Assembly: GCA_907165135.1 (NCBI GenBank)
Contig: OU015567.1
Span: 2,919,001 to 2,983,000, forward strand
Direction: 5' to 3'
Source of the DNA: Oikopleura dioica
Taxonomy: Eukaryota; Chordata; Appendicularia; Copelata; Oikopleuridae
Length of the DNA: 64,000 nt
Shown: positions 1 to 12,268 of the stretch, piece by piece
Layout of the letters: each line of letters opens with the position of its first letter
Numbering within the stretch: the stretch's first letter is position 1
Made by a program: the position numbers and the translations under genes
Notes under the pieces: generated by a model
Seen by the model: only the letters and a program-made list of their open reading frames with translations
Databases searched by the model: none
What the model was told of the DNA's origin: nothing

Positions 1-70
1 CGCCAATTTTTCCAAATTATTTGGTCAAAATTTTTCAATCATCAATTAGTCAAAAATCAACTTGAAAAAG

Positions 71-3000
71 GCTATCAACAACAACTCGCCACGAAAAACG
101 AAGAACTTTCTTCAAAAAAACGCTCTGAGCTCGCAAAAAACGACTACACTTTCAACGCCTGCGAGACGGAAATCTACAAGAACCAGAAGTCGAAGAAAGA
201 GTCCGAGCTTCAGTACAACAAAGATTGGGAAGAATCGAAAGCGAAGATCAAAGGCACGACCGAAACCGTCGAACTCGCCCGCGTCAAAGAAGTAGCTCAA
301 ACGCAAAGCCAGCGAATTTACACTCAAAATGGCAAAGAATTTCTGAAAAATTACGATTTGAACAAAGGATTGATGAATCGAGGAGACATTGCTCACGATG
401 TCAATTCGAAGAAAACGAGCGATGTTTTGAACAAGAATTACAAAGCAGATTGGGAAGACAGCAAGATGAAAACGGAGTTTGAGAAAAACCTGGGAGAGGT
501 TAATGGAATCAAGGTTAGGCCAATTTATACTAGCGGCTGTTCTGACTCAGCAACTCAGCAGATAGAAATCTAATATTTTTAACCTCTTCGATCGAAAATC
601 AAGAATATTCATCTGCTCTTTTTTTCTTACTCGGTTAATTTAGCATACACTCGAAACATCAAAAAATGTCATCGACGCTTCCGGCGCTCGCTACAAAAAA
701 GATGCCCAAGAAACCAACCGTCAAAACCAGTTCACCAAGACTTTCTGCGATACCGAGCACTACAAGACTTCGAAGAAAATCACCGAAGTGACGAGAGATT
801 CGATTTATCAAAAAGGAAAGCAGGATATGATCAAAACGCACAAGGGTTTTCAGTCGCTTGATATTTCCAAAGTGCCTTCTTTCCAGGTACAAATACGGCC
901 CCCGCGCGCCAACAGGTTAACATGTCTTTTCAGCAACACGAAGCCAATCAAAAACAACTGTCAAAACACGCTTATTCCGAAGACTGGAATCTCGAAAAAG
1001 ACTCTGTTTATTTCCCCGCTCACGCGACCGAAAGCTACGAAAAGTAAGTGGAACTTGACTTTCATCCGTGACAATGGACGGATTATTTTGACAACAAGCG
1101 TGGCCCCAGTCACGTGAAAAAGTGAACATCGAAAAAATGCATAATCTTATTTTGGATGAGCCTTTGAACTTTCTTTTCTAGTGCCCAAAAAGCGCAGGAA
1201 GCTATTTCCACGTCGAAGTACAGGAAAGATGCTGAGAAGACGATGAAGGTACTGTAGTTGATAAATGTTTTCATTAACAATGATAATTTTTAGGAAGGGA
1301 ATAATTTCAACATCGCGGAGTCAGAAAAATATCAAAATGACAAGCTCAGACAACAGGTATGAATCATTACGTTTTAAGGGGGTAGAAACAGCTTTCTCGA
1401 TTTTCAACTGTAGCTACATAGAAGAAAACATAAGATTTATTTATGTTAACGGCTATTCCTCATAAATGTTCCTAGAAAAGGGGTTGAGGTTCACAAAACT
1501 GTGAATGAAATTTGTTTAACTATCAGGTGACTCGAGATATTCGTGTTTGAAAAGTGGCGAAAAAAGAGAATTTCGGAGAGATGAGTTGCTTCTGAGCCCG
1601 CTTACTCAAAAAATTGATGACTAAAACAAATTTTGAGGGAAATGCTCCTAGAACTAAGATGTTTCTATCTAAACCTGAAAAGAAAATTTGAAAATAAAAG
1701 ATTTTCTTGTCTGTAGCACCGGTCAAAAATCGCCTTTTTCGGAAAAAGCCGTTTCTACCCCCTTAATACGAATCGTATGGGATTATCATGACTGGAATTT
1801 TTGACTCGAAATTTTTACAAATAACTATCATAAGCACGAAAAAATATTGATTCTTGATTATGAAAATTTTGCCAAAATCGATGTTGACACCCTTAAAATA
1901 GATGAAAACGTGTCTAGAAAACGGTGTTCTCCTAAGTTCATGTAGAAAGAATGATATAAGTACATTTCTCTTTATCGCGGATGTTCAAATTGGTCGGGTA
2001 GCCTTATCACCAGTTCACGTTTTTCTACCATCCTTTGATAAGCACAAAAACCGATCTAAGCAGTTTTTCGGCGTAAAAGTTAAAGCGTTTTTCAGGTCAC
2101 TTCGGAGAAGGCTTACAAGGAAGCTTGGGAAGCAGAGAAGGCGAAAATCAAGGGAGATACTGTCTCCGGCCAGCTGGAGCAGTCGAAGTATTTGGCGAGT
2201 TTGAGGGTAAGTCGTGGACAAGTATTTTTGTTATTGCTGCTCGACAGTAATGAGCACTTGAAATGGTTATGAGCGGTGAACGTGGCTTATAATGAACTTG
2301 CCGCGCAGATGACATAACTTCGTCAGTTTCTAGTTTTTCGAAAGACTGTTTTTCTAAAAAATCATTTATTGAATCAGATCATGAGGAAATCAGAAAATTT
2401 TCTTGATTTGAGAATCGTTGAACGCTGTTCGGCATTTTGGACAAGTTTTTGGATTCAGGGCATTCAAGCAAGAAAAGCAAAATGAGTGAAAACAGGTGAC
2501 AATGCAGGCTTGTTGATGATCCTCGCCATATTCCTCCAAGCAAACCCCACAGCAGTTCATGTTGTTCTTATCAACTTTCTTCTTAGCGCCTTAAATTTTG
2601 CTTAGATTTAGGAGCAAACAGTCATTTTACCAAGTTTTTTGGAGTGGAGGACTCTCGCCCAAGTGGACTCTCGCCCAAGTGGACTCCCGCCCAAAAGGAC
2701 TCTCGCCCAACTTGGGCGGGAGTCCATCTTAGGCGAGAGTCCATGTGGTAATTTTCAACCATGAGAAACAGAAAGTTGGGCGAGAGTCCATCTTGGGCGA
2801 GAGTCCACTTGGGCGAGAGTCCTCCACTCCAATTGTTAATGACTATTCAATGACAAAAGAAAGCAATGAGCTGTATATAATATATATGCGATGTACTTTA
2901 TATAAATTAAAGTTAGGGTTATGGGGCACTGGGCAAAATGACAGAACAACCTTACCCGAGGGTAACCCTAAGTAACCCTAGACTAGACCCCGGAATCTTA

Positions 3001-5376
3001 GGACCTAAGGGGCGAAGCCCCGTGGTAAGGGGCAATTAGATTTGATAATTTTGGCTGAAAAGAGGTGCAGTAGGACTGACCTTCTCTTTCAACCTAGTCG
3101 AAGATTAGCACTTTTTTTGAGAGTTCCCGTTTCGGTTCGTCCAGCAAGATAAGCGAAAGCATAAATTCTTTGATGTGAGAAAATATTGCGCTTCGGTAAT
3201 AAAACTGGAACTCTCAAAAAAGTGCTAATCCTCGACTAGGTTGAAAAAGAAGGTCAGTCCTACTGCACCACTTTTCACTACGCCTAACTTGGGCGGGAGT
3301 CCATCTTGGGCGGGAGTCCACTTGGGCGAGAGTCCACTTGGGCGAGAGTCCTCCACTCAGTTTTTTGATCTCATTCGCCTTTGCAGTTAGTTCTTTTACT
3401 TTTTGCTCGAGGTTTTGAATGGAAGTCTGAAAATCTGCATCAGCTTTTTTCGTTCGAGTAAGCTTTTTTCCAAATCTTTCATTTCTTTTTGATTTTTCGA
3501 TGATTTTTCTCTCTCTTGTTCGAGGGATTTTTTTGCAGCTTCAAGATCCTTGTCGTTGTTTTTCAATTCACGAAGTCGTTTGATTTCATTTTCATGATGG
3601 TGAATTTCGGCATCAATTATTGTTGACTCATTCTTGATTGGATTGCAGCCGGTTTCATGGTGCTTGAAGAACTCCTTGTAAGAAAATTTCGCACTGCATT
3701 CTTCGTAAGGACATTTGAATAAGAGACCACTCATATCAGAACATGGTTTTCTACCAATAAGTGGAGTAAAAGGATTACACATTTGGCACGGGTCCCTTTT
3801 CTTTATACAGCTTGATCACAAATTATCGAACGAATAAAAAAAATAATATACCCACATCTAGAACACTCATAAAATTTCCCTGTGTTCTCTGAATGGATGA
3901 AGATTGCTGGTATACTTTTGTTTTGTTCTTCGGTCCGGGACCACATCCTCTGTCAAAATGAACAAATTTTTGTCATCAAGCTCCCATATTCAGTCATTCA
4001 AATGTTTGCATTTCGAATATTACCTCGGCTCATAAATCCAACACAAATCTCAAACACAAAGGCCTGCATAGCTAAGTCACCTCAGAAGAAAACTGAAAGT
4101 CCCCGCCGTGCCTTACAAGGAGCTTCGAGTAGCATCTGTCACTCAAACAAAATTAAGGACCGAAATTACAAGGCCGATTACGAGCGGACGAAAGCAATCA
4201 ACAACGTGGACTTCAACACGCCCGAGTACCTCCGCGCCAAGCAGAATCAGTTCATGCTTTCTGACAGGTAAACTTTCCAAACTCTTCGTTATATCTCCCT
4301 ACATATCATCTTTTCTCATAATTCAATTCAATTCAATTCAAAATGGAGTCGCTTCCTTGTTTTGAAAGCAGAGAAAAACATGGACATTGACGCGCAACTC
4401 ATTTTAGAAAACGATAGACGCGTCCCAAAACATTTCCATTTTTTGCTCCATTTCTTGACTCATTCTTTGTACTTTTAGACACTTTTCATCCGCTTTAGTC
4501 TGAGCTCGCAACCTGTGTAGAAAACCTGAGTCAGGTGAAGAAGAGCTCGAATCACAATTTCAATTTTTTTCTTTATACTGGCGAAGCCGCTTTGCGGCTT
4601 CGTTTAAAGAAAAAGCCGCTGCGCGGCTTTTCATTTCAGCTCTTTTTTACCTGACTCAGATTTTCTACACAGGTTTGCGGAGCCGAGGCTTTAGTTATAA
4701 CAATAAAAAAATTGCTCGTTCCCGAAAAATAAATTTTTCCTTATTCAGAAATTACTGGAAAGATTACGAAGGACCGGAAAGGGAAGACGATTCCGACGGC
4801 GAGGAATATACAGAAGAGGAATTGGAAATCATGCGTCGCGCGTACGAGGAGCATTTGGCACGTGAGGCCGCAATGGAACGCCAACACGAGGAGAAAGAAG
4901 AGGAGCAACAGCAGATTTCGCAACATTCGCCAGAGCAATCAAGTGGTAAGAAAAAAGAGGGGTGAATTTTGTTGAAACGTGCGCAACGTTAACCTGTTTG
5001 CGTCAAAAACACGTTAAGCGCTGAAAATTCCAGCGTCTCGTTTTTAATCCGTCTCGAAACCGCATTTCGTTCTCTTTTGAAGCTATTTCCATGTTTTGGC
5101 AGCTTTTTTACTTCAAACGCTGAGTTGTGGCGATAATAAATTATGCGCCCCGTCAAGCAGGTAGTTTTTCTCGTGTATAATTTTTAAAATGAGTTGAATC
5201 GCTACAATTTCATCTTTTTTCACGATGCTTTTTTGAGGGATAAAATCAGGGGATGAAAAATTTTTTTAGATGAAGAGGAAGAGCCAGAGCCAATAAGAAA
5301 TGCTGATGGTTATTCAAGATCTCCCATTCCTGAGTATTCTCCTGCAAGTTCTGAGTCTGAGTCAGAATCTGAATGA
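71..5376 (+). CDS. Nebulin-repeat protein, 3' part (5' end outside window)
   Basis: Nebulin modules bind successive actin subunits along thin filaments. Exons read as about 71-498, 644-886, 934-1043, 1182-1248, 1294-1356, 2096-2206, 4086-4267, 4749-4945 and 5270-5376, with compatible phases throughout. Repeated ~35-residue modules carry the nebulin pattern (Ser-x(5)-Tyr-Lys-x-(Asp/Ala)-(Trp/Tyr)-Glu), for example NKNYKADWEDSK, KAYKEAWEAEK and DRNYKADYERTK. The last two exons change character: a Glu-rich helical stretch and an acidic Ser/Glu tail ending SESESESE. No SH3 domain follows, unlike vertebrate nebulin. AATAAA lies at about 5396. The intron 2207-4085 is unusually long because it holds repeats and a nested minus-strand pseudogene. 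The start of the first exon is uncertain. Confidence 0.8.
2639..2832. repeat. Foldback element of tandem 16-mers plus inverted copies
   Basis: The left side is a tandem array of GTGGACTCTCGCCCAA-like units. The right side holds the same unit inverted (TTGGGCGAGAGTCCAC). The outer ~40 bases at 2639 and at 2832 are exact reverse complements, so the whole can form a hairpin. It lies in a nebulin intron. Confidence 0.85.
3056..3276. repeat. Inverted-repeat (MITE-like) element
   Basis: Arms of about 70 bp at 3056-3126 and 3207-3276 are near-perfect reverse complements, separated by an ~80-bp loop. It sits between two copies of the 16-mer array repeat. No coding capacity was seen. Confidence 0.85.
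3287..3358. repeat. Half copy of the 2639-2832 array repeat
   Basis: Four inverted units (TTGGGCGAGAGTCCAC-like) end with the same CCTCCACTC terminus as the element at 2639-2832, but no left array is present. It abuts the 3' end of the minus-strand pseudogene. Confidence 0.8.
3359..3990 (-). pseudogene. Zinc-finger plus coiled-coil protein remnant, nested in a nebulin intron
   Basis: Read on the minus strand, an exon ending near 3835 splices in phase to 3396-3800 and gives a Cys/His-rich module with the order CQMC, PCSD, FKCPYEEC, HHETGC, resembling RING/TRAF-type zinc fingers, followed by charged coiled coil. After the LEKSLL stretch the frame is lost. Coiled-coil coding (QNLEQKVKELTAKANEIKKL) continues in another frame up to 3359, where the array repeat cuts it off. 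No start codon or 3' end is visible. I read it as a decaying gene or retrocopy. An unspliced intron at the frame change is the alternative. Confidence 0.5.
4510..4675. repeat. MITE-like inverted repeat in nebulin intron
   Basis: The left arm starts AACCTGTGTAGAAAACCTGA and the right arm ends with its reverse complement. Arms are about 35 bp, and the centre contains smaller GC-rich palindromes (GAAGCCGC/GCGGCTTC). Confidence 0.8.
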
Positions 5377-5506
5377 TTAAATTTTTCTGTTCAAGAATAA
5401 AAAAAAAAGTTTTCGAGTTCAGGAGCACTTTTTATTTGAATTTTTTTGTACAGATATTTCTTTCAATTCCGCATTTTGTATTTACACAATTTTCGTTTTC
5501 AAGTTT

Positions 5507-6620
5507 TCACTTTCTGTTGTTCTTCATTACTTTTCGCTTCATCGAGGAGTAAAAGCGCTGAATCGCCCCGTCGAGTTCATCGTTGTTGTCGCAATTTTCG
5601 TTACGCCGCGCGTTGATTGCCATCAATTTATCTCTAAAATAATTGAGCCATAACAGAGGTTGTTTTGATTAAAATAAGCTTGCCTCCACTCTCGCAACGT
5701 ATCTAAAGACATCACCAAATTTGAATCTGCACGCGTCAGGCTCGAGCTCGCACAGGATCGTTGCCGAATCACGCGCTAGAATTTCTATTATATTTGGATA
5801 AATAATAAAGAGCATCCTCATTAAGATCTAAGAAAGAACTAACGTCTGCGATAAACTTCGCTCTCTGGCACAGCGCGTCCATTTTGTATTCTTTCAATCG
5901 AGGCACCATGTTTTTCATCATTTCGCAAACTCGCTCGGAGAGATCGTACGCGAGGGCGTCTTCAGAAGAAATTGAGCTCTGGCAAGTCAAGTAGTTGGGA
6001 ACTGTTGTCCAGCGATTTTTGTTCGAGACGGTCCAGGTGTTGTCGGTTGGACAGCCCTTTCCCTCGTCGAAAGAACCGGAAGAGAAAGCTGAAGAGGAAT
6101 TTTTTGTTCGAAAAAGCTCAAGAAAGTACCTGTTCCAAAGAAATTTGCTTTGCTCTGCGGAAGAAGCTGCCAAATTTGAAACTGCGAGTTGAAGAAAATC
6201 ACGTCTCCTCGATTATCTAGCCACGCATCTTGGTCAACTGCTCGCTGGAACGTTCTTTGTCCGTTCAGAAGATCGTGGACGATGATATTTGAGCAGCAAG
6301 AGTCGCCCTGTTGAGCATTCTGACCAAGAAATCGATCCGGGGCGAAGTTTGAGTCGGATTCGGAATTTTGGACTTGGAGAGGACCGTTTCTGTCATTTGA
6401 TTTGTCCACTTAAAAATTGATGACTTTTGTCCAATCAAAATGCTTGAAAGAATTTCAAGGCCAATCAAAATAAGGAAAAATCACTTGGCCTAATAAGAAG
6501 CTGATGATTTAACGATTTTATCAATAAATTATTTAACAATTGATTAATTTTGATTAACTTACTGTTAATCATCAGCCTTGATTGAGCAGAAGCCACTAGA
6601 ATTGCTCGGACAAATTTCAT
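5507..6620 (-). CDS. Unknown, probably secreted protein
   Basis: I do not recognise this family. Exon 1 (from 6620) encodes a short hydrophobic start, MKFVRAILVASAQS, that could be a signal peptide. It joins in phase to about 6415-6134, then across a 41-nt intron to the exon running down to about 5830. The body has a Cys pair (DSCCSN), NGQR and a Trp-rich WTVSNKNRW stretch. The 3' end is uncertain: a simple read stops at 5769, but coding-like segments continue at about 5700-5765 and 5507-5640, the latter ending in basic residues, so more splicing is likely, possibly through a GC donor. It converges on the nebulin gene; a minus-strand AATAAA (TTTATT) lies at about 5429. Confidence 0.55.
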
Positions 6621-7322
6621 TTTTCTTGTTTATTTCTTCCTTTTTTCCAGCAACTCTCTATTTCTTTTTGGGGTTGAAATAAATTTCCCAAGGTTTAAAA
6701 TTCTCGTAACGAACTTTAACGTAGACTGACTCAATCTTATTTGCGAGGCGAGACGCAAGTTCGAGTCCCAAATCGTGACGGTTCACGCGGCGGAACGGGG
6801 CGCCACCGCTCGAGCACTCTCTTTTTCAAAACTTTGCAGAAAAACAAATGAGCCGCAATAACCCCAATGGAAAACTCGTTTCCAATTATGATTCGTGTCT
6901 AAACAGAGAAACATCATTAGTGACAAGGAGGGAATATTCGCTCGCGTTTTCATCTTTTATAGCACCACTCAGCAACAATCTTATCACTAACTACCTATTG
7001 CTCGTTTTTCGGCACGTCCGAAATGTAAAAATAAGAGAAATTAATGAGTGTTTACATTTTCTGATTATTCATTCTTAGCAAGAGTTCAGCTTGGTACACC
7101 AACTTGAGTAGAAAACCAAATTCCTACGTCCGAGAGCTAAGAGTGTAAAAATAGTAATTTGGTAATTTTCATGTGATCGTACAAAAGTTTGAAACGTGCG
7201 CGAGCCAAATGAATTTAATCTGACCCCGCCCTTAAAATCGTGCATTAAATTTTTTGATGCTACGATTTACAAAAAGGAATCGAAGTTCTCTCAATCAAAG
7301 GCAGATTTTTTTTTCCTGATAA
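6621..7322. other. Intergenic, no gene seen
   Basis: About 700 bases, AT-rich, with only short open frames lacking splice logic or recognisable motifs. It holds the putative promoter side of the minus-strand gene ending at 6620. The GC-richer patch at 6740-6820 has no tRNA or palindrome structure I can support. Confidence 0.4.
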
Positions 7323-7598
7323 TTAACGCCGGAACGCATGGCGACCAATTAATTGGTACAACGCCCTTTAATGGCATTTCGACACATTTAGAAATTTGCA
7401 TATTTACTCATATTAATGAAATAATATGGGTAAAATATGGAGATGAAATTGAAGCTAAGCGTCTAAGAATTATTAATCTCTATCATTTTAACAATAAACA
7501 AATCAGTTTCATTGTTAAAAAGAGCTGAAAGGGGCATGCCAATTAATTGGTACGGTCTGCGTTCAGCATTGAAAAAATTTTATGCGTTCCGGCGTTAA
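7323..7598. mobile_element. 276-bp TTAA-flanked MITE (copy 1)
   Basis: The ends are TTAACGCCGGAACGCAT and its exact reverse complement, with TTAA at both outer edges, as expected for a TTAA target duplication (piggyBac-like habit). Inside are two copies of CCAATTAATTGG. A second copy of equal length lies at 47015-47290 in opposite orientation. No ORF of note. Confidence 0.88.
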
Positions 7599-7639
7599 TT
7601 CAAAAGATTTGACGAATTATCAAAAATCAGAAATACAGT

Positions 7640-10600
7640 TTATTCAAATTGGAGAAAAAAGAAGGCAAAGAGTAAAGAAAAAGACAAGGAAATCAGTTCA
7701 GCAGAAGATTTGCAGTGCTCCTCTTCAGCATAATCGCCGATGCACAAAGCAAATTCCATGACGTGAGCGACCATGACCTGCTCATGCGTTCCGGTCATCA
7801 AGTGCGCCCATGGTCCTTGCGCGTACACTGCAACGTCTTCCGCTCCGTGAGTTTCGCCATTGGTCCCGGAAGGGTTGATATTTCGTACTGCTGTCGGAGC
7901 AAGAAGATTTTCAAATGGCTTTTTTCCGTTCGAAGTATCCCACTCGTCTTGGTACTCGCTGGGCAATTTGCGCACGCAAGTTACTTTTCCACTCTTTTAG
8001 ACGTTTTCACAAAATTTTGAATTTTTGAAGCACATTTTCTATTTAATCTTTTTTTTTTGCATGCAATTATCGAATAAATTTTTTTATCAAAAATTTATTC
8101 TTTTTTTCTATTTTTTTATCAGTTCATGAATAAAAGCCCGAGAAACATAATAATCATAGATGACAGTATTTTTCCACTTGCTGATCCGTCTTCATCCTTT
8201 TCAGTTTCTGCTTCGTTACAGTGAGGTTCTTCGGCGTAGTCGCCAATGCACAGGGCGAATTCCATCACGTGAGCAACCATAACTTGCTCGTGTGTGCCCG
8301 TCATCAGGTGTGCCCAAGGACCCTGGGCGTAGACTGGAACGTCCTCTGCCCCGTGGGTTTCAATGTATTCTCCTGACGGATCCCAGCTTTCGTCGGAATA
8401 AGTTCTGACGGCAGTTGGAGCGAGCAAATCAGCAAACGGCTTGTCTGTATCCCATTCGTCACTGTACTCGCTCGGCAATCTTCGTCCGCACGTGACGTTT
8501 CCGTACTTAAAGTGTTAGCAAAGAAGATGAGCGAATTTATTTCATGCAAGAATCATCAATTATTTCATTTTTAACGCATTCCTGATCAGTTTTCTCGTGA
8601 ATATTGTATCCCGGTCCATTTGCATATCCTGAAAAATACGAAAGGAATTCAAAAGGCTCAGTAGGTTACCAAGAATCATGACATTTTCTCCGTCAGGTGA
8701 AGTTTGACTTCCAGGGCCGAAGATGTTCTCTCCTCGTTTTCCATAAGCGCCAATGGAGAAAGTATGTGAGTGGTCAGCAGAAACCATAACTTTTTGCATG
8801 TTTGGGAAAATCGGTCAATAGGACTTTTCTGTTATTTTGATCAAACATCTTCCGATAGTTTCATTCAAATTAACCATCTCAAGTGAGTTGCCGATCATCG
8901 TATCGAATTCTTTCCAGTCATAAAGGGACCTTCAAGGGTTCAAAAATATCCGATATTTGGAGAAAATTGTTCTAGAAATAATTTCAACCCGTCATTAACA
9001 GGCATAGTATCATGATGCGCCAAGTCAATTTTTCCACCTTCGACAAAAAGGTAAAATCCATTCGGATTCAGGGACAATTTTTTGATGGCCGCTTCTGCCA
9101 TGAGTCGTAACTGTGGTTCCTCCGGCGCCTGAAATCGTTAATTTATTCTTGATTTCGAACAATTAACCCGAAAAAGCAAGACAACACTTACAAATTTCTC
9201 TCGAACGTATTCATATTCCAGATGTCGATCAGCATAAATGCCGATAAGACGCTGCTCAAGAGTCAAATTGTCCATCGCTTTTCGTAATTCTGATTCAGTT
9301 TCCACCAGGGTCACGTTGCCATCATCTTTCCATTCCTAAATAAATAAAGATTCAAGAATTGACCATTTACGGAATCAACTGTATGAAAATTTTCATAAAA
9401 TATATGATAATTTTCGAACAATTTTTCGACATTCCGCGAAATTTGAATTTCAAATTTCAAAATATATTTTAATCGGAAGAACGAAATTCCGTAAATGATT
9501 ATTAAAAAACGCAAATAATAAACATAATGTTTACGGAATTTCCGTATTTCGAAAAGCGCAAATCAAATAATTACCTGAATCAAATTGCGTCCATCCAATC
9601 TGTCGACAAAGAACTCGCGCCCTCCTCCCATGATCACATCAATATCGTCGTGCTCAAAAAGCTGGAGAGCAAGGTCCTTGCAATCTTCCATATCTTTTTA
9701 ATGGCTCTTGATAATAATCAATGCTTTCGTGTGAAAGATTTCCGCTCTACCGAGTAGGTGTGATCGGCAATCGCCGTATTTTAGATTCATTGTCAATTTT
9801 TAGATGGAAAATCTCAAGATCGTTCAAGCCGAAAAACTTCGATCAGATCATTTGATTTTAGATCAAACTCGAGAGTCACTGAGGGTGACCAAGGATAATG
9901 AATACGAAGAAACGTCACGCTTTACGTAAAACGTGAGGAATAACTGGAAGATGATCTCTTGCGTTGACGCTAAAGTTCGTGGTAAATGTATTTTTGACAC
10001 CTTTGACTCTTGACTTGTCTGTCTTTTGAGACGTAAGGTTGAAAACTGGCCAAGGACGTAAATAATAGTTCAGCGGAAATGATTCATTCTCGCTACCGGT
10101 CACCACTTCGCTGAAATCAACAACGACTATCGATTCTTATCGTTTTTATAAATTTGAAGAACCAAAGCCTTTGTCGCTGACATTTGGATCTTGTTTCATC
10201 CGCTTGTCCGAATACCATGTCCTTTCGGCGGATTTGCCAAAGACACCTGAAGGAGAAGCGTGGTTCACATAAGTCGTAGTGACGAAACCGACAGATTTCC
10301 CGGCGGCTTTTGCTTTTTCCAGAACTGACTGTACTTCGTTTCCGAGTTGGCTTTGGCAGTCTCCTCTCCGACCGGCAGCCGTTATTCCGACCGTGCCGTA
10401 ATTTCCTTAGTAAACATTACTCACAAAAGTTCAGAACACACCATAAATATGTTTAAAAAATCATCTTTTCAAATAAATGTAATTCTGGAACACCCGGCTT
10501 ATTAAATTAATGAACAACTCCATCGAGATCATTTTCAATAAAATTCTTTGTAAATTGAAAGATCACTTATAGATCACAGTAATTCTGTACCTTTGACTCC

Positions 10601-11062
10601 GGTCAAATAGGCAGTAGCCGTACCAGCAGAATCAGGAGTCTGATAGTCAACATTGTAAGTCTTCACGAGCCCTAGAATTTATGCAGGTCAGAATATAGTC
10701 CAAGGATTTTCTCTTCGTTTGGATTAAAATATTCCTATTTCTTTACCTGTGTAATCAAGACTTTCCATGCTGGAAACATGACCCTCTCCACCAGCCAGGA
10801 TCCTCCCAGCTGTCACTGATGGAACTCCCATTCCGTCACCAATGAACAAAATTGCATTCTTAGCCTTTCCCTTGATTTCCGGTTTTTGCTGCATTTTCCT
10901 CAACCTCTCTTTGCCAACATCTCTCCAATAGCCTTCCTTTTCTTCTTCCACCGGCCACGTGACCTCGATTTTCTCTCCCTTCTTTCGAATAGACGGGTGG
11001 TACTCTTCATCGTGGGCTTCCACAATCGCCGAAAGGCCAAGAAAAAGCGAGGAAAGCTTCAT
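7640..11062 (-). CDS. Alkaline phosphatase, GPI-anchored, with two alternative last exons
   Basis: Hydrolyses phosphate monoesters at the outer cell surface. The start at 11062 gives a signal peptide (MKLSSLFLGLSAIVEA). Exon 10747-11062 holds GDGMG (metal Asp); 10591-10671 holds DSAGTATA with the nucleophile Ser. Further exons give NHASPSG, then EDCKDLA..GGGRE, FVEGGKIDLAHH (metal ligands conserved, although the usual DHGHH reads DLAHH), SADHSH and THGAEDV (last Zn His). The final exon exists twice: 8119-8505 (a) and 7640-7993 (b). Each starts in phase 0 after an AAG acceptor and ends in its own hydrophobic GPI tail with its own AATAAA. The intron at about 9697-10146 is long and holds an unexplained 64-codon frame. 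Confidence 0.92.
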
Positions 11063-11498
11063 TTTTCCTAGCAACTTTCTTTCGCAAAAGAAATAAGTGA
11101 TTTACAGAGCGTCAAATAGTCTTGGCAGAACTTTTATTTGAAGACTTGATGGGTACACATCAAATCGCGGGTTTGAATATACAGAACTGCAATTCAATTG
11201 AAAAAAAATGACCCGATTCTGGGGTCGTGTTTGTCAACAAATAGAAAGACAGAGAGAGCCGACTAATTCGTATTCTACCATATTCCGATTATGATATTCG
11301 TCATTGAACTTCTTCTAGCCCCGATCCTGGCAAGTCCGGTTATAGCGCCTCATAGAATTCTGAATTATCAGCGCTCTTCGGAAGTTCTAACTCGTCTTTG
11401 TCTGCCTGGTGGCGCTATCCTAGAAGTATAAAAGTAACGTTTGACTCTTTACCTCTTTGTATCCCGGTTTGACAAAAATAATAAGAAAGAAAAACAAG
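11063..11498. promoter_or_regulatory. Divergent promoter region with TATA box
   Basis: This spacer lies between the starts of alkaline phosphatase (-) and a secreted protein gene (+). TATAAAAG at 11427-11434 is 65 nt before the plus-strand ATG, a good distance for a TATA box with a start site near 11458. No obvious TATA faces the phosphatase. Confidence 0.5.
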
Positions 11499-12218
11499 AT
11501 GAAAAACATTTTATTCGCATTTTTAACGATGTCAAATTGTCTAGCGCGGAATCCGACCTTTGTAACTTATCAAAACTTGGAAGGATTTTTGACGAGCAGT
11601 CTTGAAAGCTGCATTTTATTCACAGAAAAAGCGATGCAGATGAATATGGCACAAGGATATTTTGCGATTCCAGAAGCAAATGGATTCGGCGTCTATTGTT
11701 TTCCGCTGAGCAGACAGATTTCCAGAGTCAGACGGCATCGAACGCACATTTTTGATAAAAGCAGACATTACAGGTAAAGCCTTTCGGAAGAAAAAATCAA
11801 GTGTAGAAAAAAGTCAAAATCGATCGTAAATTTGGATATGAAAAAATTGAAATGTGAAATCCTTCGTAAAAGGGATTAATTTTCACTTATTACTATTAAT
11901 TATAATTTTAAAAAATTGATATTTGGATACGATTTTTAAGCTTAAATAAAATTAATAACTATGTAATTCCGAATAACTTTGTGGTTTTTTATTATTTTTT
12001 GTTGCTACGTCTTTTGTAAAACCCATTTTTAGTAACAACTTACAACCACACTCGCGAATTGAAGAAAACAGCTTACGAATCTTGAGTGGCAGCCGCCAAC
12101 ACTCTCAAAATTACTGCCGGCTAATCGCCGCAGCCTCATTTCACGACCACTTTGAGTTCAATTCTAGTGACCGCAGCTGCTCCCTGTTGCGTAAAAGCAG
12201 CTCAAAAGACATTCTGTA
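11499..12218 (+). CDS. Small secreted protein, unknown family
   Basis: Two exons, 11499-11773 and 12033-12218, join in phase 2 through a GT...TTTTTAG intron. The first residues (MKNILFAFLTMSNCLA) look like a signal peptide with cleavage after Ala. The mature chain is about 135 residues with few cysteines, a basic stretch (SRVRRHRTH) that could be a proprotein-convertase site, and a Ser-rich C-terminus. AATAAA is at 12263-12268. No family is recognised. The upstream TATA box and the 3' signal make a real gene likely. Confidence 0.6.
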
Positions 12219-12268
12219 AATCTGTATAAAAACTGTAAAAAGAAGACTGTAAATGCTTATCTAATAAA

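Noticed and set aside
2915-2985. Telomere-like TTAGGG/CCCTAA hexamers
   Set aside because: Only isolated imperfect hits, not an array; too few to call an interstitial telomere.
6725-6790. tRNA-like GTTCGAGTCCC motif
   Set aside because: No matching acceptor, D or anticodon arms around it.
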